Source: Calditrichota bacterium (lineage in GTDB: Bacteria > Calditrichota > Calditrichia > Calditrichales > Calditrichaceae). Taken from it: a stretch of DNA of 55,115 nt. This document shows positions 44,692 to 53,303 of the stretch, one piece after another (positions within the stretch are counted from its first letter, which is position 1; each line of letters starts with the position of its first letter). The notes beneath the pieces are model-generated. The model saw nothing but the letters and a program-made list of their open reading frames with translations, did not search any database and was not told the DNA's origin. Where the stretch lies: positions 1 through 55,115 of the forward strand of contig RQOG01000094.1 in NCBI GenBank assembly GCA_003854985.1, read 5' to 3'. Made by a program: the position numbers and the translations under genes.

Positions 44692-46413
44692 ATGCTTAAG
44701 CGATTAAATAAATATATTGCGGCCATGTCTCCGCTGTTCATTTTTTCAGTTTTATCCGCTCAGCTACAAGTCAGTTATTCAATCGATCTGCTGACGGATT
44801 CTACGCCAATCAGTCCTTATATCTATGGCACAAATAAGGACTTTGATCCCGCAGTGAACTGGACAGCCTTCCGGCAGGGCGGAAACCGGCTAACCGGTTA
44901 CAACTGGGAAAATAATGCGTCCAACGCCGGAAAGGATTGGCATCATGTCAGCGATAATTATCTGGCGGGCATCGCTGGTATATCCGATAGCAGCGCTCCG
45001 GGTAAGGTAACCACAACGTTTCTTGATGATGCTTTGGAGAAAAACGCCTATAGTATTGTCACCCTGCAAATGGCCGGGTATGCGGCAAGAGATAAAAAAG
45101 GACCGGTGAGCGCAGAACAATCGGCGCCGTCTGAACGGTGGGCGGAAGTGGTATTTACAAAAAGCGAAACATTTTCCTTGAAGCCCGATCAGGATGATAA
45201 TTATGTCTATATGGATGAATATGTAAATTTTTTGATCAATAGATACGGCCTGGCCAATACAGGTAAAGGTGTTAAGGCATATTCTCTTGATAATGAACCT
45301 GCTTTATGGTCGGAAACTCATCCCCGGATTCATCCTGATAAAGTTTTGTGTTCAGAGCTTATTAAACGATCAATTGCTTTAAGCAAAGCGGTAAAAAACG
45401 TTGATTCTCATGCCGAGATATATGGCCCGGCGCTATATGGATTTAATGCATTTTTGTCTTTACAGGACGCTCCGGATTGGCTGGCTGAGAAGAACAGCGC
45501 CGGCTATGATTGGTTTATCGATTATTATCTTGATAAAATGAAAATGGCAGAAAATGAAGCCGGTTTCCGATTACTGGATGTTCTGGATTTACATTGGTAT
45601 TCGGAGGCCAGAGGGGACAACCGTATTACCGAAAATTTTGCCGGCACACATAAAGACGCTTTAGCCAGGGTTCAGGCCCCGCGAACCTTATGGGATCCTG
45701 ATTATCAGGAAAACAGTTGGATTTGTGAAAATTATAAGTCTTATCTGCCCTTAATTCCCAGAGTTCAGGCTTCGATAAATAAATATTATCCCGGAACCAG
45801 GATTGCTTTCGCGGAAATCAATTATGGCGGCGGCAATCATATTTCGGGGGCGATTGCCATTGCGGATATGCTTGGAATTATGGCAAAGTACCAGGTTTAC
45901 CTGGCGGCGCTGTGGCCGTTAAGCGATCAAAATGCCTTCCATTCAGCCGCTTATAAAATGTACCGGAATTACGATGGCAAAAATTCAGCTTTCGGTGATT
46001 TGTATGTTTCTTACAGTTCAGGCGATATTGAAAACAGTTCTTTGTATGTATCCTGTATGACAGGTCAAACTCAGCTTAACCTGGTGGTCATCAATAAATC
46101 TTTTGATCAGTTTATAAACGGTTCATTCTCGTTAAACGCCGCGGATACGATTGTATCGGGAGAAGTATGGCGGTTAGATAGTCTCAGTTCGGCAATCTCT
46201 AAAGTTGATCCCGTAAAGGATATTGACGGTAATACATTCAGATATAAGATTCCGGCCGCTTCCGTGTGCCATATTATTTTGAAATTAAAATCCGGATCGG
46301 GCGTCATTAAAACCAGGAAAGAAAAATCTTTTGGCGGCGCTAAGCTGGAGAACAGGCTAAATCAATTCAATCCTTTTTTTAAAATAATCTTCAGTTCAAA
46401 TGATCAGGGTTAA
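44692..46413 (+). CDS. GH44 endoglucanase/xyloglucanase-like glycoside hydrolase
   Basis: A 573-residue exported enzyme. The signal peptide is residues 1-20 (ending SVLSAQ). The GH44 pattern is clear: SPYIYGTNKDFDPAVNWTAF, RQGGNRLTGYNWENNASNAG and DWHHVSD; the acid/base glutamate lies in YSLDNEPALWSETHPRIHPD (E202) and the nucleophile in FAEINYGGGNH (E375). GH44 enzymes cut beta-1,4-glucan, xyloglucan or related chains. The start is set at the second ATG (44692), as GGAG lies seven bases ahead. The C terminus (KLENRLNQFNPFFKIIFSS) resembles a stunted T9SS tail. Confidence 0.9.
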   Translation: MLKRLNKYIAAMSPLFIFSVLSAQLQVSYSIDLLTDSTPISPYIYGTNKDFDPAVNWTAFRQGGNRLTGYNWENNASNAGKDWHHVSDNYLAGIAGISDSSAPGKVTTTFLDDALEKNAYSIVTLQMAGYAARDKKGPVSAEQSAPSERWAEVVFTKSETFSLKPDQDDNYVYMDEYVNFLINRYGLANTGKGVKAYSLDNEPALWSETHPRIHPDKVLCSELIKRSIALSKAVKNVDSHAEIYGPALYGFNAFLSLQDAPDWLAEKNSAGYDWFIDYYLDKMKMAENEAGFRLLDVLDLHWYSEARGDNRITENFAGTHKDALARVQAPRTLWDPDYQENSWICENYKSYLPLIPRVQASINKYYPGTRIAFAEINYGGGNHISGAIAIADMLGIMAKYQVYLAALWPLSDQNAFHSAAYKMYRNYDGKNSAFGDLYVSYSSGDIENSSLYVSCMTGQTQLNLVVINKSFDQFINGSFSLNAADTIVSGEVWRLDSLSSAISKVDPVKDIDGNTFRYKIPAASVCHIILKLKSGSGVIKTRKEKSFGGAKLENRLNQFNPFFKIIFSSNDQG

Positions 46414-46553
46414 ACGCCGGCGTTGAGAATACTTTATTTATTATTAAATGGTAGATATAAAAAAACTTGTTAAAAGATTTTAGAAAATAGGCGGCTCATA
46501 TTCTTTTGTTTAACGTCATTAATATTGTGGAAATAATAGAAAAGGGGAGCGAT

Positions 46554-48701
46554 ATGCGTGTCATTTTGATTGGTTTTGTGATTTTAACTTTATTTTTTGC
46601 CTGCACAAAAATTAAGCATAACAAAAAAAGTCCAGTTGCCGTCCTTCCGCCGCTGAGTTTTGAGGAAGCAGATCTAAGAGCGGATTCGGTTTTGGCAAAA
46701 CTTAGCCTGAATGAAAAAATCGAAATGATCGGCGGACACAATATGTTTTATATAAAAGGATACCCTGAGCATGGTATTCCTCAGTTATATCTTTCCGACG
46801 CCACACAAGGCGTTAATATCCGCAGGCACCTGCCGGATCAGTTGGAAAAATCTACCGCATTTCCCTGTCCCATTGGATTGACAGCAACATGGAATATTAA
46901 TCTGGCGCATCAGTACGCTAAGGCTATAGGCGAAGAATGCCGCGCCGGGGGTATAGCCGTCCTGCTTGGACCGGGTATGAATATGTATCGCATTTCCCAG
47001 GGCGGCCGAAATTTTGAATATTTTGGAGAAGGCCCTTTTTTAGCCTCTCAAATGATCGGAAATTATGTTGAAGGTCTTCAAAGCACAGGCACCATAGCCA
47101 CCTTAAAACACTTTTTCTGCAATAATACGGATCATAACCGCCGAACCAGCAACTCGATTGTGGATGAAAGAACCTTGCACGAAATTTATCTGCCTGCGTT
47201 TAAAGCCGGTATCGATGCCGGGGCCCGGGCCGTAATGACCTCCTATAATCAGGTTAACGGTGAATGGGCCGGGCAGAGTGACTATGTAATCAATAAGCTG
47301 TTGAGACAGGATTTGGGATTTAAGTGGCTTGTGATGACCGATTGGTGGTCGGTATGGGATCCCGTAAAAGTAATAAAATCCGGGATGGATTTGGATATGC
47401 CCGGGGAAGCTTTTGAATGGATGCCTTCTTTAAAATCGTTGGGAGATATCTATGTAAGAAACAGTGCTATGAGGCTTCTGCAGGAAAACAAGATTGCCGA
47501 AGAGGATATAAACCGGATGGTAAAAAGCATTATAAGGACTTCCGTTTCTATGGGATTATACGACAGACCGATTAAAGACGAATATTTTTTATCCAAATAC
47601 GAGGAGCATGAACAAGTCGCCCTGAAATCGGCCCGCGAAGCCATTGTTCTGCTACGGAATGACAACAACATTTTACCTTTAGACAAAGGCGCCGGTAAAC
47701 AAATACTGGTTACCGGGGAATTCCTGGAAGAAATTTACGCCGGCGGCGGAGCGGCCAGGGTAGAGGGATATAACCACATCACCATGAAAAAAGCCTTGCA
47801 GGATGAATTCGGGGAATCGGTAAAATTTGATGAATCGCCTTCCAATGAGAAAATTCAAAAAGCCGATATTGTTCTGTTAAGTGTTGGAACCCGGGACAGC
47901 GAAGGTTACGACAGAAGTTTTAACCTGCCGGAAGAAATGGAGAATAAAATAATCAAAGTTGCTTCACTTAATCCGAATGCGATTGTGATCGTGAATAGCG
48001 GCGGCGGCATAAAAATGACAGACTGGAATGAAAAGGTCGCGGCAATACTTTACGCCTGGTATCCCGGACAAACAGGTCACAGAGCGTTGGCGGAGATTAT
48101 TTCCGGAAAGGTAAATCCTTCGGGGAAACTGCCCATTACCATCGAGAAAAGATTCGAAGACTCACCCGGCTATCCATACATTCCGGAAGGTGATTATCTG
48201 AGGTCGAACTGGGACGATGATTTGAATATGGATTTACCGGTTTACGATATCCATTACGATGAAGGCGTTTTTATCGGTTATCGCTGGTACGAAGCGCAAA
48301 AAATCGATCCGCTTTATCCTTTCGGTTTCGGATTATCATACACTTCTTTTGAATACTCTGATTTTAAAGTATCAAACGCTACAATAAATAAAGGCGATTC
48401 AATTAGCGTTTCATTTGCCATCCGAAATAGCGGGGCAATAGCCGGCGCTGAAATTGCCCAGTTGTATATCCGGGATGTAAAATCATCGGTTTCCAGGCCT
48501 TTAAAAGAATTAAAAGGTTTCGGTAAAGTTTTCCTGGAGCCTGGTGAGAGTAAAATCATCAGCATCGCTTTAACTGAAAAAGAATTTTCCTTTTATGATG
48601 AAAAAATTCATAGCTGGAGGGTGGAACCGGGTGAATTTCAAATACTGATCGGAAGTTCTTCAACAGATATTCGTCAGCAAGTAAAAGTAACTTTTCTATA
48701 A
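46554..48701 (+). CDS. Lipoprotein GH3 beta-glucosidase-like hydrolase
   Basis: A 715-residue GH3 enzyme. The N terminus MRVILIGFVILTLFFACTK is a lipoprotein signal with Cys17, so it is probably anchored at the outer membrane. The TIM-barrel domain has TLKHFFCNNTDHNR and the nucleophile aspartate in VMTDWWSVW (D263); the second alpha/beta domain starts near AREAIVLLRND, and a fibronectin-III-like domain (about 620-715, PLKELKGFGKVFLEPGES) ends it. Activity is beta-glucosidase, beta-xylosidase or a similar exo-action. The start is the ATG at 46554 behind AGGGGAGCGAT, not the in-frame TTG at 46506. It is 140 bases from GH44. Confidence 0.9.
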   Translation: MRVILIGFVILTLFFACTKIKHNKKSPVAVLPPLSFEEADLRADSVLAKLSLNEKIEMIGGHNMFYIKGYPEHGIPQLYLSDATQGVNIRRHLPDQLEKSTAFPCPIGLTATWNINLAHQYAKAIGEECRAGGIAVLLGPGMNMYRISQGGRNFEYFGEGPFLASQMIGNYVEGLQSTGTIATLKHFFCNNTDHNRRTSNSIVDERTLHEIYLPAFKAGIDAGARAVMTSYNQVNGEWAGQSDYVINKLLRQDLGFKWLVMTDWWSVWDPVKVIKSGMDLDMPGEAFEWMPSLKSLGDIYVRNSAMRLLQENKIAEEDINRMVKSIIRTSVSMGLYDRPIKDEYFLSKYEEHEQVALKSAREAIVLLRNDNNILPLDKGAGKQILVTGEFLEEIYAGGGAARVEGYNHITMKKALQDEFGESVKFDESPSNEKIQKADIVLLSVGTRDSEGYDRSFNLPEEMENKIIKVASLNPNAIVIVNSGGGIKMTDWNEKVAAILYAWYPGQTGHRALAEIISGKVNPSGKLPITIEKRFEDSPGYPYIPEGDYLRSNWDDDLNMDLPVYDIHYDEGVFIGYRWYEAQKIDPLYPFGFGLSYTSFEYSDFKVSNATINKGDSISVSFAIRNSGAIAGAEIAQLYIRDVKSSVSRPLKELKGFGKVFLEPGESKIISIALTEKEFSFYDEKIHSWRVEPGEFQILIGSSSTDIRQQVKVTFL

Positions 48702-48752
48702 ACGATTTCAACTGATTTTCTGGGGAAATTTTTCAGACAGAGGATTGCAGTT

Positions 48753-48902
48753 ATGGAGTTAATAACTTTAATGTTTCTATCGTAAATTTACGCTAACGAA
48801 TATACGTTAGAATCACCGGACAAAAAGATCGTTATTGAGATTAAAGATGAAAATGATATTCATTGGTCCGTTAAATACAATAGTGATAAGCGGATGTTTT
48901 GA
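48753..48902 (+). pseudogene. N-terminal stub of a GH97-like glycoside hydrolase gene
   Basis: A 50-codon in-frame stretch reading MELITLMFLS, stop, then IYANEYTLESPDKKIVIEIK and DENDIHWSVKYNSDKRMF before another stop. The pattern LESPDKKI...IEIKD...WSVKYN resembles the start of GH97 alpha-glucosidases, which opens with a signal peptide and SPDGKI-type strand. AGAGGA lies before the ATG, so a gene start survives, with a TAA at 48783-48785 and no downstream barrel. The rest of the gene is gone. The assignment is from pattern only. Confidence 0.5.
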
Positions 48903-48971
48903 AGCCATAATACGGAAAAAATAAAAGCAATTAATTGTTAAATAAATTAAGGTCTTCGAATAATTTAAAGA

Positions 48972-50153
48972 ATGAAAAAGACAGAAGAATTACCGAATAA
49001 AAAAACACTGCCGCGCGTGCTTTTATTGTTGGAGACCTCACGCGCCTTTGGCCGGGAACTGCTTTACGGCATTGCACGGTATTCCCGGCTTCATGGTCCG
49101 TGGGCTTTTTACCGGGAGCACAGAGGGTTAACGACGGCGATTCCCAGAATAAAAAACTGGCAGGCCAACGGGATTATTATGCGGAATTCTTCAATAACCC
49201 GGCAATTAATCGGTCTGAATATTCCTACCATTTTAGCCATTCATAATGTAAAAGCCGCCAATGATCCCGACTGGCCGGATTATTTACCTACCCTGACTAC
49301 GGATAATAAAAATATTTCCCGCATGGCCGCAGAACATCTGTTGCATAGAGGATTTAAAAACTATGCCTATTGCGGCTTCGATGAATTTCTGTGGTCTAAA
49401 GACAGGGGGGGGCATTTTAAAAAAATATTAGATGAACGGAATTATAGAGTCCATTACTATCCGTATTCTTTAAAATATAAATCATGGGATACGGAATTGC
49501 CTTACATGGTTAAATGGCTGAACAGGTTGCCAAAGCCAGTGGGAATAATGACCTGCAATGACGACAGGGGACAACAGGTTATCGAAGCCTGTAAACAGGC
49601 CGGTCTGGATGTACCGGAAGAAGTATCCATAATCGGTGTTGATAATGATGCCCTGTTCTGCGAGTTGTGCGATCCGCCTTTAACAAGCGTTGCTCTTAAT
49701 ATTGAACAGGGCGGATATATGGCGGCGGAATTATTAAACCGGCTGATGCAGGGTGAAGCGATGAAAGGACAGCAAATTGTTCTGAGTCCGACGCACATTG
49801 TACGCAGGCAGTCTACCGATATCCTTTCTATGGATGATAAAGAAGTGACGGCAGCGATTCGTTATATCCGTCAGAATGCCCGTGAATGTATTAAAGTCGA
49901 TGATGTGGTGAATGCGACGGCTCTTTCCCGGCGTAGTCTGGAATTGCGCTTCAGGAAAACCTTATCACGTTCTATCCAGAAAGAAATACAGCGCATCCGG
50001 GCCGAACTGATCGCGCAGATGTTGATTGAAACGGAAATGTCCATATCTGAAATTGCCAGCTCATTAAAATTTGCAGATATTGAACATATCTCCCGATATT
50101 TCCGCAAAGAAAAGGGTATGGGATTAAGAGAATTCCGTAAAATGCACCGATGA
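48972..50153 (+). CDS. XylR-type regulator (periplasmic-binding-like sensor plus AraC helix-turn-helix)
   Basis: A 393-residue transcription factor. Residues 14-280 form a LacI/ribose-binding-like sugar-sensing domain (RVLLLLETSRAFGRELLYGI, SIIGVDNDALFCELCDPPLT). Residues 285-393 carry the AraC-type double helix-turn-helix (TALSRRSLELRFRKTLSRS, then SISEIASSLKFADIEHISRY). E. coli XylR has the same plan and activates xylose genes on binding the sugar. Here the sugar is unknown; the placing after GH3 and the GH97 stub suggests control of this locus. The upstream ribosome site is weak. Confidence 0.93.
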   Translation: MKKTEELPNKKTLPRVLLLLETSRAFGRELLYGIARYSRLHGPWAFYREHRGLTTAIPRIKNWQANGIIMRNSSITRQLIGLNIPTILAIHNVKAANDPDWPDYLPTLTTDNKNISRMAAEHLLHRGFKNYAYCGFDEFLWSKDRGGHFKKILDERNYRVHYYPYSLKYKSWDTELPYMVKWLNRLPKPVGIMTCNDDRGQQVIEACKQAGLDVPEEVSIIGVDNDALFCELCDPPLTSVALNIEQGGYMAAELLNRLMQGEAMKGQQIVLSPTHIVRRQSTDILSMDDKEVTAAIRYIRQNARECIKVDDVVNATALSRRSLELRFRKTLSRSIQKEIQRIRAELIAQMLIETEMSISEIASSLKFADIEHISRYFRKEKGMGLREFRKMHR

Positions 50154-50222
50154 TCTATTTTTATAAAAAATTGTGCGGATATTTATCATAATCAAAGACA
50201 TAAATAATATTTTAAATTATTA

Positions 50223-50669
50223 ATGCCGATTGATGTTAGTAGTATGGGGGATTTTAGACGCATAATCCAAAGCGCAGGATACTATATGGAAGATAGTTAT
50301 GAAGATCGAAGGAGATTTCCCCGCGTTCTTTTTTCTGTTTCAGACGGTGTTTATGGACAGTATTTTATTAAGGGCAGAAAACAGGAATTACATACGGCTT
50401 ATATTCTTAATCTGAGCGAAGACGGATTGTTTTTCACTACACGTAAGGATAATGTACCCACGTTTCAGAAAGATGATATCTTAAATTTTCTTACCTTAAA
50501 AATCTGGAAAGCCAAACAATTAATCATCAATATCGAAATGAAAGTTGCCTGGGTTGGTCAGGTCGATGATTATGACGACAATGTCGGTGTTGGATGCCGG
50601 TTTACTAAAATTTCCGATGCCAGCCGGGAAAGTATCAGGAAAATCGTTGAGTTAAAAACCGGCCTGTAA
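50223..50669 (+). CDS. PilZ-domain protein
   Basis: A 148-residue protein with both PilZ c-di-GMP-binding motifs: RxxxR in RRRFPRV (R30, R34) and (D/N)xSxxG in NLSEDG. The barrel follows to the end (VGVGCRFTKISDASRESIRK). It would bind c-di-GMP and act on a partner. The start is uncertain: no good ribosome site precedes the first ATG, and M8 or M22 are alternatives. No diguanylate cyclase is in the window. It is followed by a 450-base gap. Confidence 0.82.
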   Translation: MPIDVSSMGDFRRIIQSAGYYMEDSYEDRRRFPRVLFSVSDGVYGQYFIKGRKQELHTAYILNLSEDGLFFTTRKDNVPTFQKDDILNFLTLKIWKAKQLIINIEMKVAWVGQVDDYDDNVGVGCRFTKISDASRESIRKIVELKTGL

Positions 50670-51119
50670 AATCACAGCCCCTGATTTAGCTTACAAAAGC
50701 AGATTCAAATATCTAATGTTATTTTGCGATTTAAATATCAAAAAAAATAATCCGCATAATCCTTTTTTTATCGTGAACGAACTCCCATTTAGGGCAATGA
50801 CAGCAGATTGTTGTATTTAGAAAAATTAGTGGTGAAGCAACCTTGGGTACAAAAAGTGCTTGCTTTTCTATACTACCACTTCAGCATTTTTTCCCCTGTA
50901 TAAAAAAACTCAGATAAAATTGCCTTTCAAACAGGCCCTATTAAACGATCTATGAATAAGTCGTAATATTTATTTAACCAATCTGCAAATACTTAATTAA
51001 AAAACAGTACAAATGCTAAATATTCTTTTAAGGAAATTAATAAAAGGCCGAATATAATATTAAAGTATTTTTAAACTAAATAATTTATACTCCAAATCAA
51101 CGATTCATTGGAGGGCGTC
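50670..51119. other. 450-base intergenic region
   Basis: AT-rich sequence between the PilZ gene and the CheA-like kinase. A GC-richer patch lies at 50780-50900 but no frame, tRNA, c-di-GMP riboswitch consensus or terminator could be recognised. Confidence 0.55.
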
Positions 51120-53036
51120 ATGCATAAGAAGGTTAATAAACATCATTATGTCGATGGAAGACATAATGAGACGGCTGACCAATCATTAAAGGACGAAGTT
51201 AAAAGGTTAAAACAACAGGTTGCCGAACTGGAGAAAGAGCACTTTATGTTCCAGGGACTATTGGAAACAATCCCTGATCTTATATATTTCAAGGATCGGG
51301 AAAGCCGTTTTACCCGCATAAGTAAAGCGATGGAACACAGGTTTAAATACAGAAATAAAATAGATAATGTGCTCGGAAAAACTGATTTCGACATGTATTC
51401 AGAAGAGCATGCCCGGCAGGCATACGATGATGAACAAAATATTATGGGATCCGGGGAATCAATGATTAATAAAGAAGAAAAGGAAACATGGGAAGACGGA
51501 TCGGTTACCTGGGCTTCCAGCACAAAAGTGCCGTTATACGATAAGAATAAAGATATTATCGGTATTGTGGGAATTTCCCGGGATATCACGGAACGTAAAG
51601 AGAATGAAGCAAAATTAAAAGAATACCGGGAAAATCTGGAAGCAGCTAAAGAAGAAACCGATAATATTCTGGCCAACGTGGATGAAGGGCTTTTTCTGCT
51701 GGATAAAAGCCTGAAACTCGGATCACAGTATTCAAAAGAGCTGGAATCAATACTATTTGAAACAAAATTATCAGCCAGACCACTAATTAATATTTTAAAG
51801 AATAAGATATCCGAAAAAGACCTGGATTCTGTCAACAGATTTTTAAATCTGTTATTTGAAGAACAGCAGGATGGAGATATGCTTCAGGAATTAAATCCTT
51901 TGGTGAAAACGCTTGCACAAATTGACGGACTGGAAAAATACCTTACCTTTAAATTTAAACGTATTTTTAATAAAAATGGAAATATATCTCATCTGATAAC
52001 CACTGTAAATGACGTTACCCGAGAAGTTATGCTGTCGAAATCTCTGGAAGAATCAAGAGCGGAAAATAAAAGAAAAATGGATTGGATGATTTCAATACTT
52101 AATGTTGATCCGATGTTGCTGAATGATTTTATTAATTCTGCAGAACAAGAACTTAAAAATGCGGCAGCCGGTCTTAATGATTTAGAAGATAATCCTTCAA
52201 AATCGGAGTTTTTGGATCTCATTTATCGCTCGGTTCATACCATAAAAGGAAATGCCAGTCTGCTCGATCTCGATTTTTTTGCTGAAACTGCCCATAAAGC
52301 CGAAAACGACCTCAGTCAGTTAAAAGAACATCAATCCGATAGAGAAGAAAACCTGAATAGATTTAAAAATAACTTTTTTTTATTGAAGAAAATATTTGAA
52401 GAATTAAAAAGCCTGATAAACCAGATAAGCGGTATTCATAATCAATTTCGTCCCCGCCGGAATCAGGAGCACAAAATGCTCATTCATTCGCTGGAAAAAC
52501 TGGCAAAACGGCTTTGCGGAGAAGCGGATAAAAATATTACGCTTACTTTTAAAGGATTCGATGATAACCATATTCCTTATGAATATAAATTGATGATCCG
52601 GGATATTTTGGTACAAATGGTCAGAAATTCCATAATTCATGGCATTGAACCATCAAAAGAGCGTTTAAGCAAAGGCAAAACGGAATCGGGTAACATTTGG
52701 ATATCGGTTGATTCCGATGATGCGCGTTTTAAAATGACCTTTAAAGATGATGGGCAAGGCCTGAATTTAGAGGCATTAAAGACAAAAGCGCTCGGTTCAA
52801 AAAAATGGACACAAACAGAAATTGATAGGATGAATGCTCAACAGATAGGCGAAATTATTTTCGAACCCGGTATTTCAACGGTAGAATCCACGGATCTCAA
52901 TGCAGGGCGCGGTGTAGGCATGGACATAATCAGAAAAAAAATAGAAGAAGCAGGCGGAATGATAACATTCGAAACTAAAACAGATTCGTTTACTTCGTTT
53001 TCTATTGAATTGCCTTTAAAGAAGCAGGAAAATTAA
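51120..53036 (+). CDS. PAS/Hpt/CheA-type histidine kinase without a CheW-binding domain
   Basis: A 638-residue cytoplasmic kinase. Residues 10-40 are a coiled coil, followed by a PAS domain (about 40-160, FQGLLETIPDLIYFKDRESR to GISRDITERK), a second PAS-like region (about 180-315), an Hpt domain with the phosphoacceptor in SVHTIKGNA (H373), and a CheA-type ATPase domain with RNSIIHGIE (N box), DDGQGL and GRGVGMDII. It stops after SFSIELPL, so the CheW-like P5 domain and a clear P3 dimer region are absent. The start is the ATG at 51120 behind GGAGG. It probably signals to a separate receiver protein, which is not adjacent. Confidence 0.85.
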   Translation: MHKKVNKHHYVDGRHNETADQSLKDEVKRLKQQVAELEKEHFMFQGLLETIPDLIYFKDRESRFTRISKAMEHRFKYRNKIDNVLGKTDFDMYSEEHARQAYDDEQNIMGSGESMINKEEKETWEDGSVTWASSTKVPLYDKNKDIIGIVGISRDITERKENEAKLKEYRENLEAAKEETDNILANVDEGLFLLDKSLKLGSQYSKELESILFETKLSARPLINILKNKISEKDLDSVNRFLNLLFEEQQDGDMLQELNPLVKTLAQIDGLEKYLTFKFKRIFNKNGNISHLITTVNDVTREVMLSKSLEESRAENKRKMDWMISILNVDPMLLNDFINSAEQELKNAAAGLNDLEDNPSKSEFLDLIYRSVHTIKGNASLLDLDFFAETAHKAENDLSQLKEHQSDREENLNRFKNNFFLLKKIFEELKSLINQISGIHNQFRPRRNQEHKMLIHSLEKLAKRLCGEADKNITLTFKGFDDNHIPYEYKLMIRDILVQMVRNSIIHGIEPSKERLSKGKTESGNIWISVDSDDARFKMTFKDDGQGLNLEALKTKALGSKKWTQTEIDRMNAQQIGEIIFEPGISTVESTDLNAGRGVGMDIIRKKIEEAGGMITFETKTDSFTSFSIELPLKKQEN

Positions 53037-53101
53037 TTCTAATTATCCAATATCGTATTTGAAATTTGGCCTTTATTCCGGAAAGGAACTCCCAAGAGAA
53101 T

Positions 53102-53131
53102 TTTGGAATTTGGAATTTTTAATTTGGAATT
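53102..53131. repeat. Three TTTGGAATT copies
   Basis: TTTGGAATT occurs at 53102-53110, 53109-53117 and 53123-53131, in the gap between the CheA-like kinase and the aldose epimerase gene. It looks like low-complexity intergenic sequence. Confidence 0.75.
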
Positions 53132-53303
53132 TTGTCAGGTGCTTAGTCCTTAAAAAAATATTCTTTAGTTTAATATTACCGACAATTTTGCGTAAAGTGG
53201 TTAGTAATAAACGCATTTTGGCTTTTTTTTTATCTTTAAAACTCTTAAACTTGCATCTATTAATTTATGTACCAGCAATGTTACCGAAACAGGAGGTCAT
53301 TGT

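Noticed and set aside
46506..46553. Upstream TTG start for the GH3 gene
   Set aside because: The ATG at 46554 has a strong ribosome site and gives a lipoprotein signal; the TTG gives neither.
48753..48902. The GH97-like stub read as a real small protein
   Set aside because: A stop at codon 11 breaks it; only the remnant interpretation fits.
50670..51119. c-di-GMP riboswitch next to the PilZ gene
   Set aside because: No GEMM consensus loops or conserved stem sequence could be found in the gap.
51146..51835. 229-residue Ser-rich frame opposite the CheA-like kinase
   Set aside because: Antisense shadow of the PAS region, with a composition typical of reverse translation.
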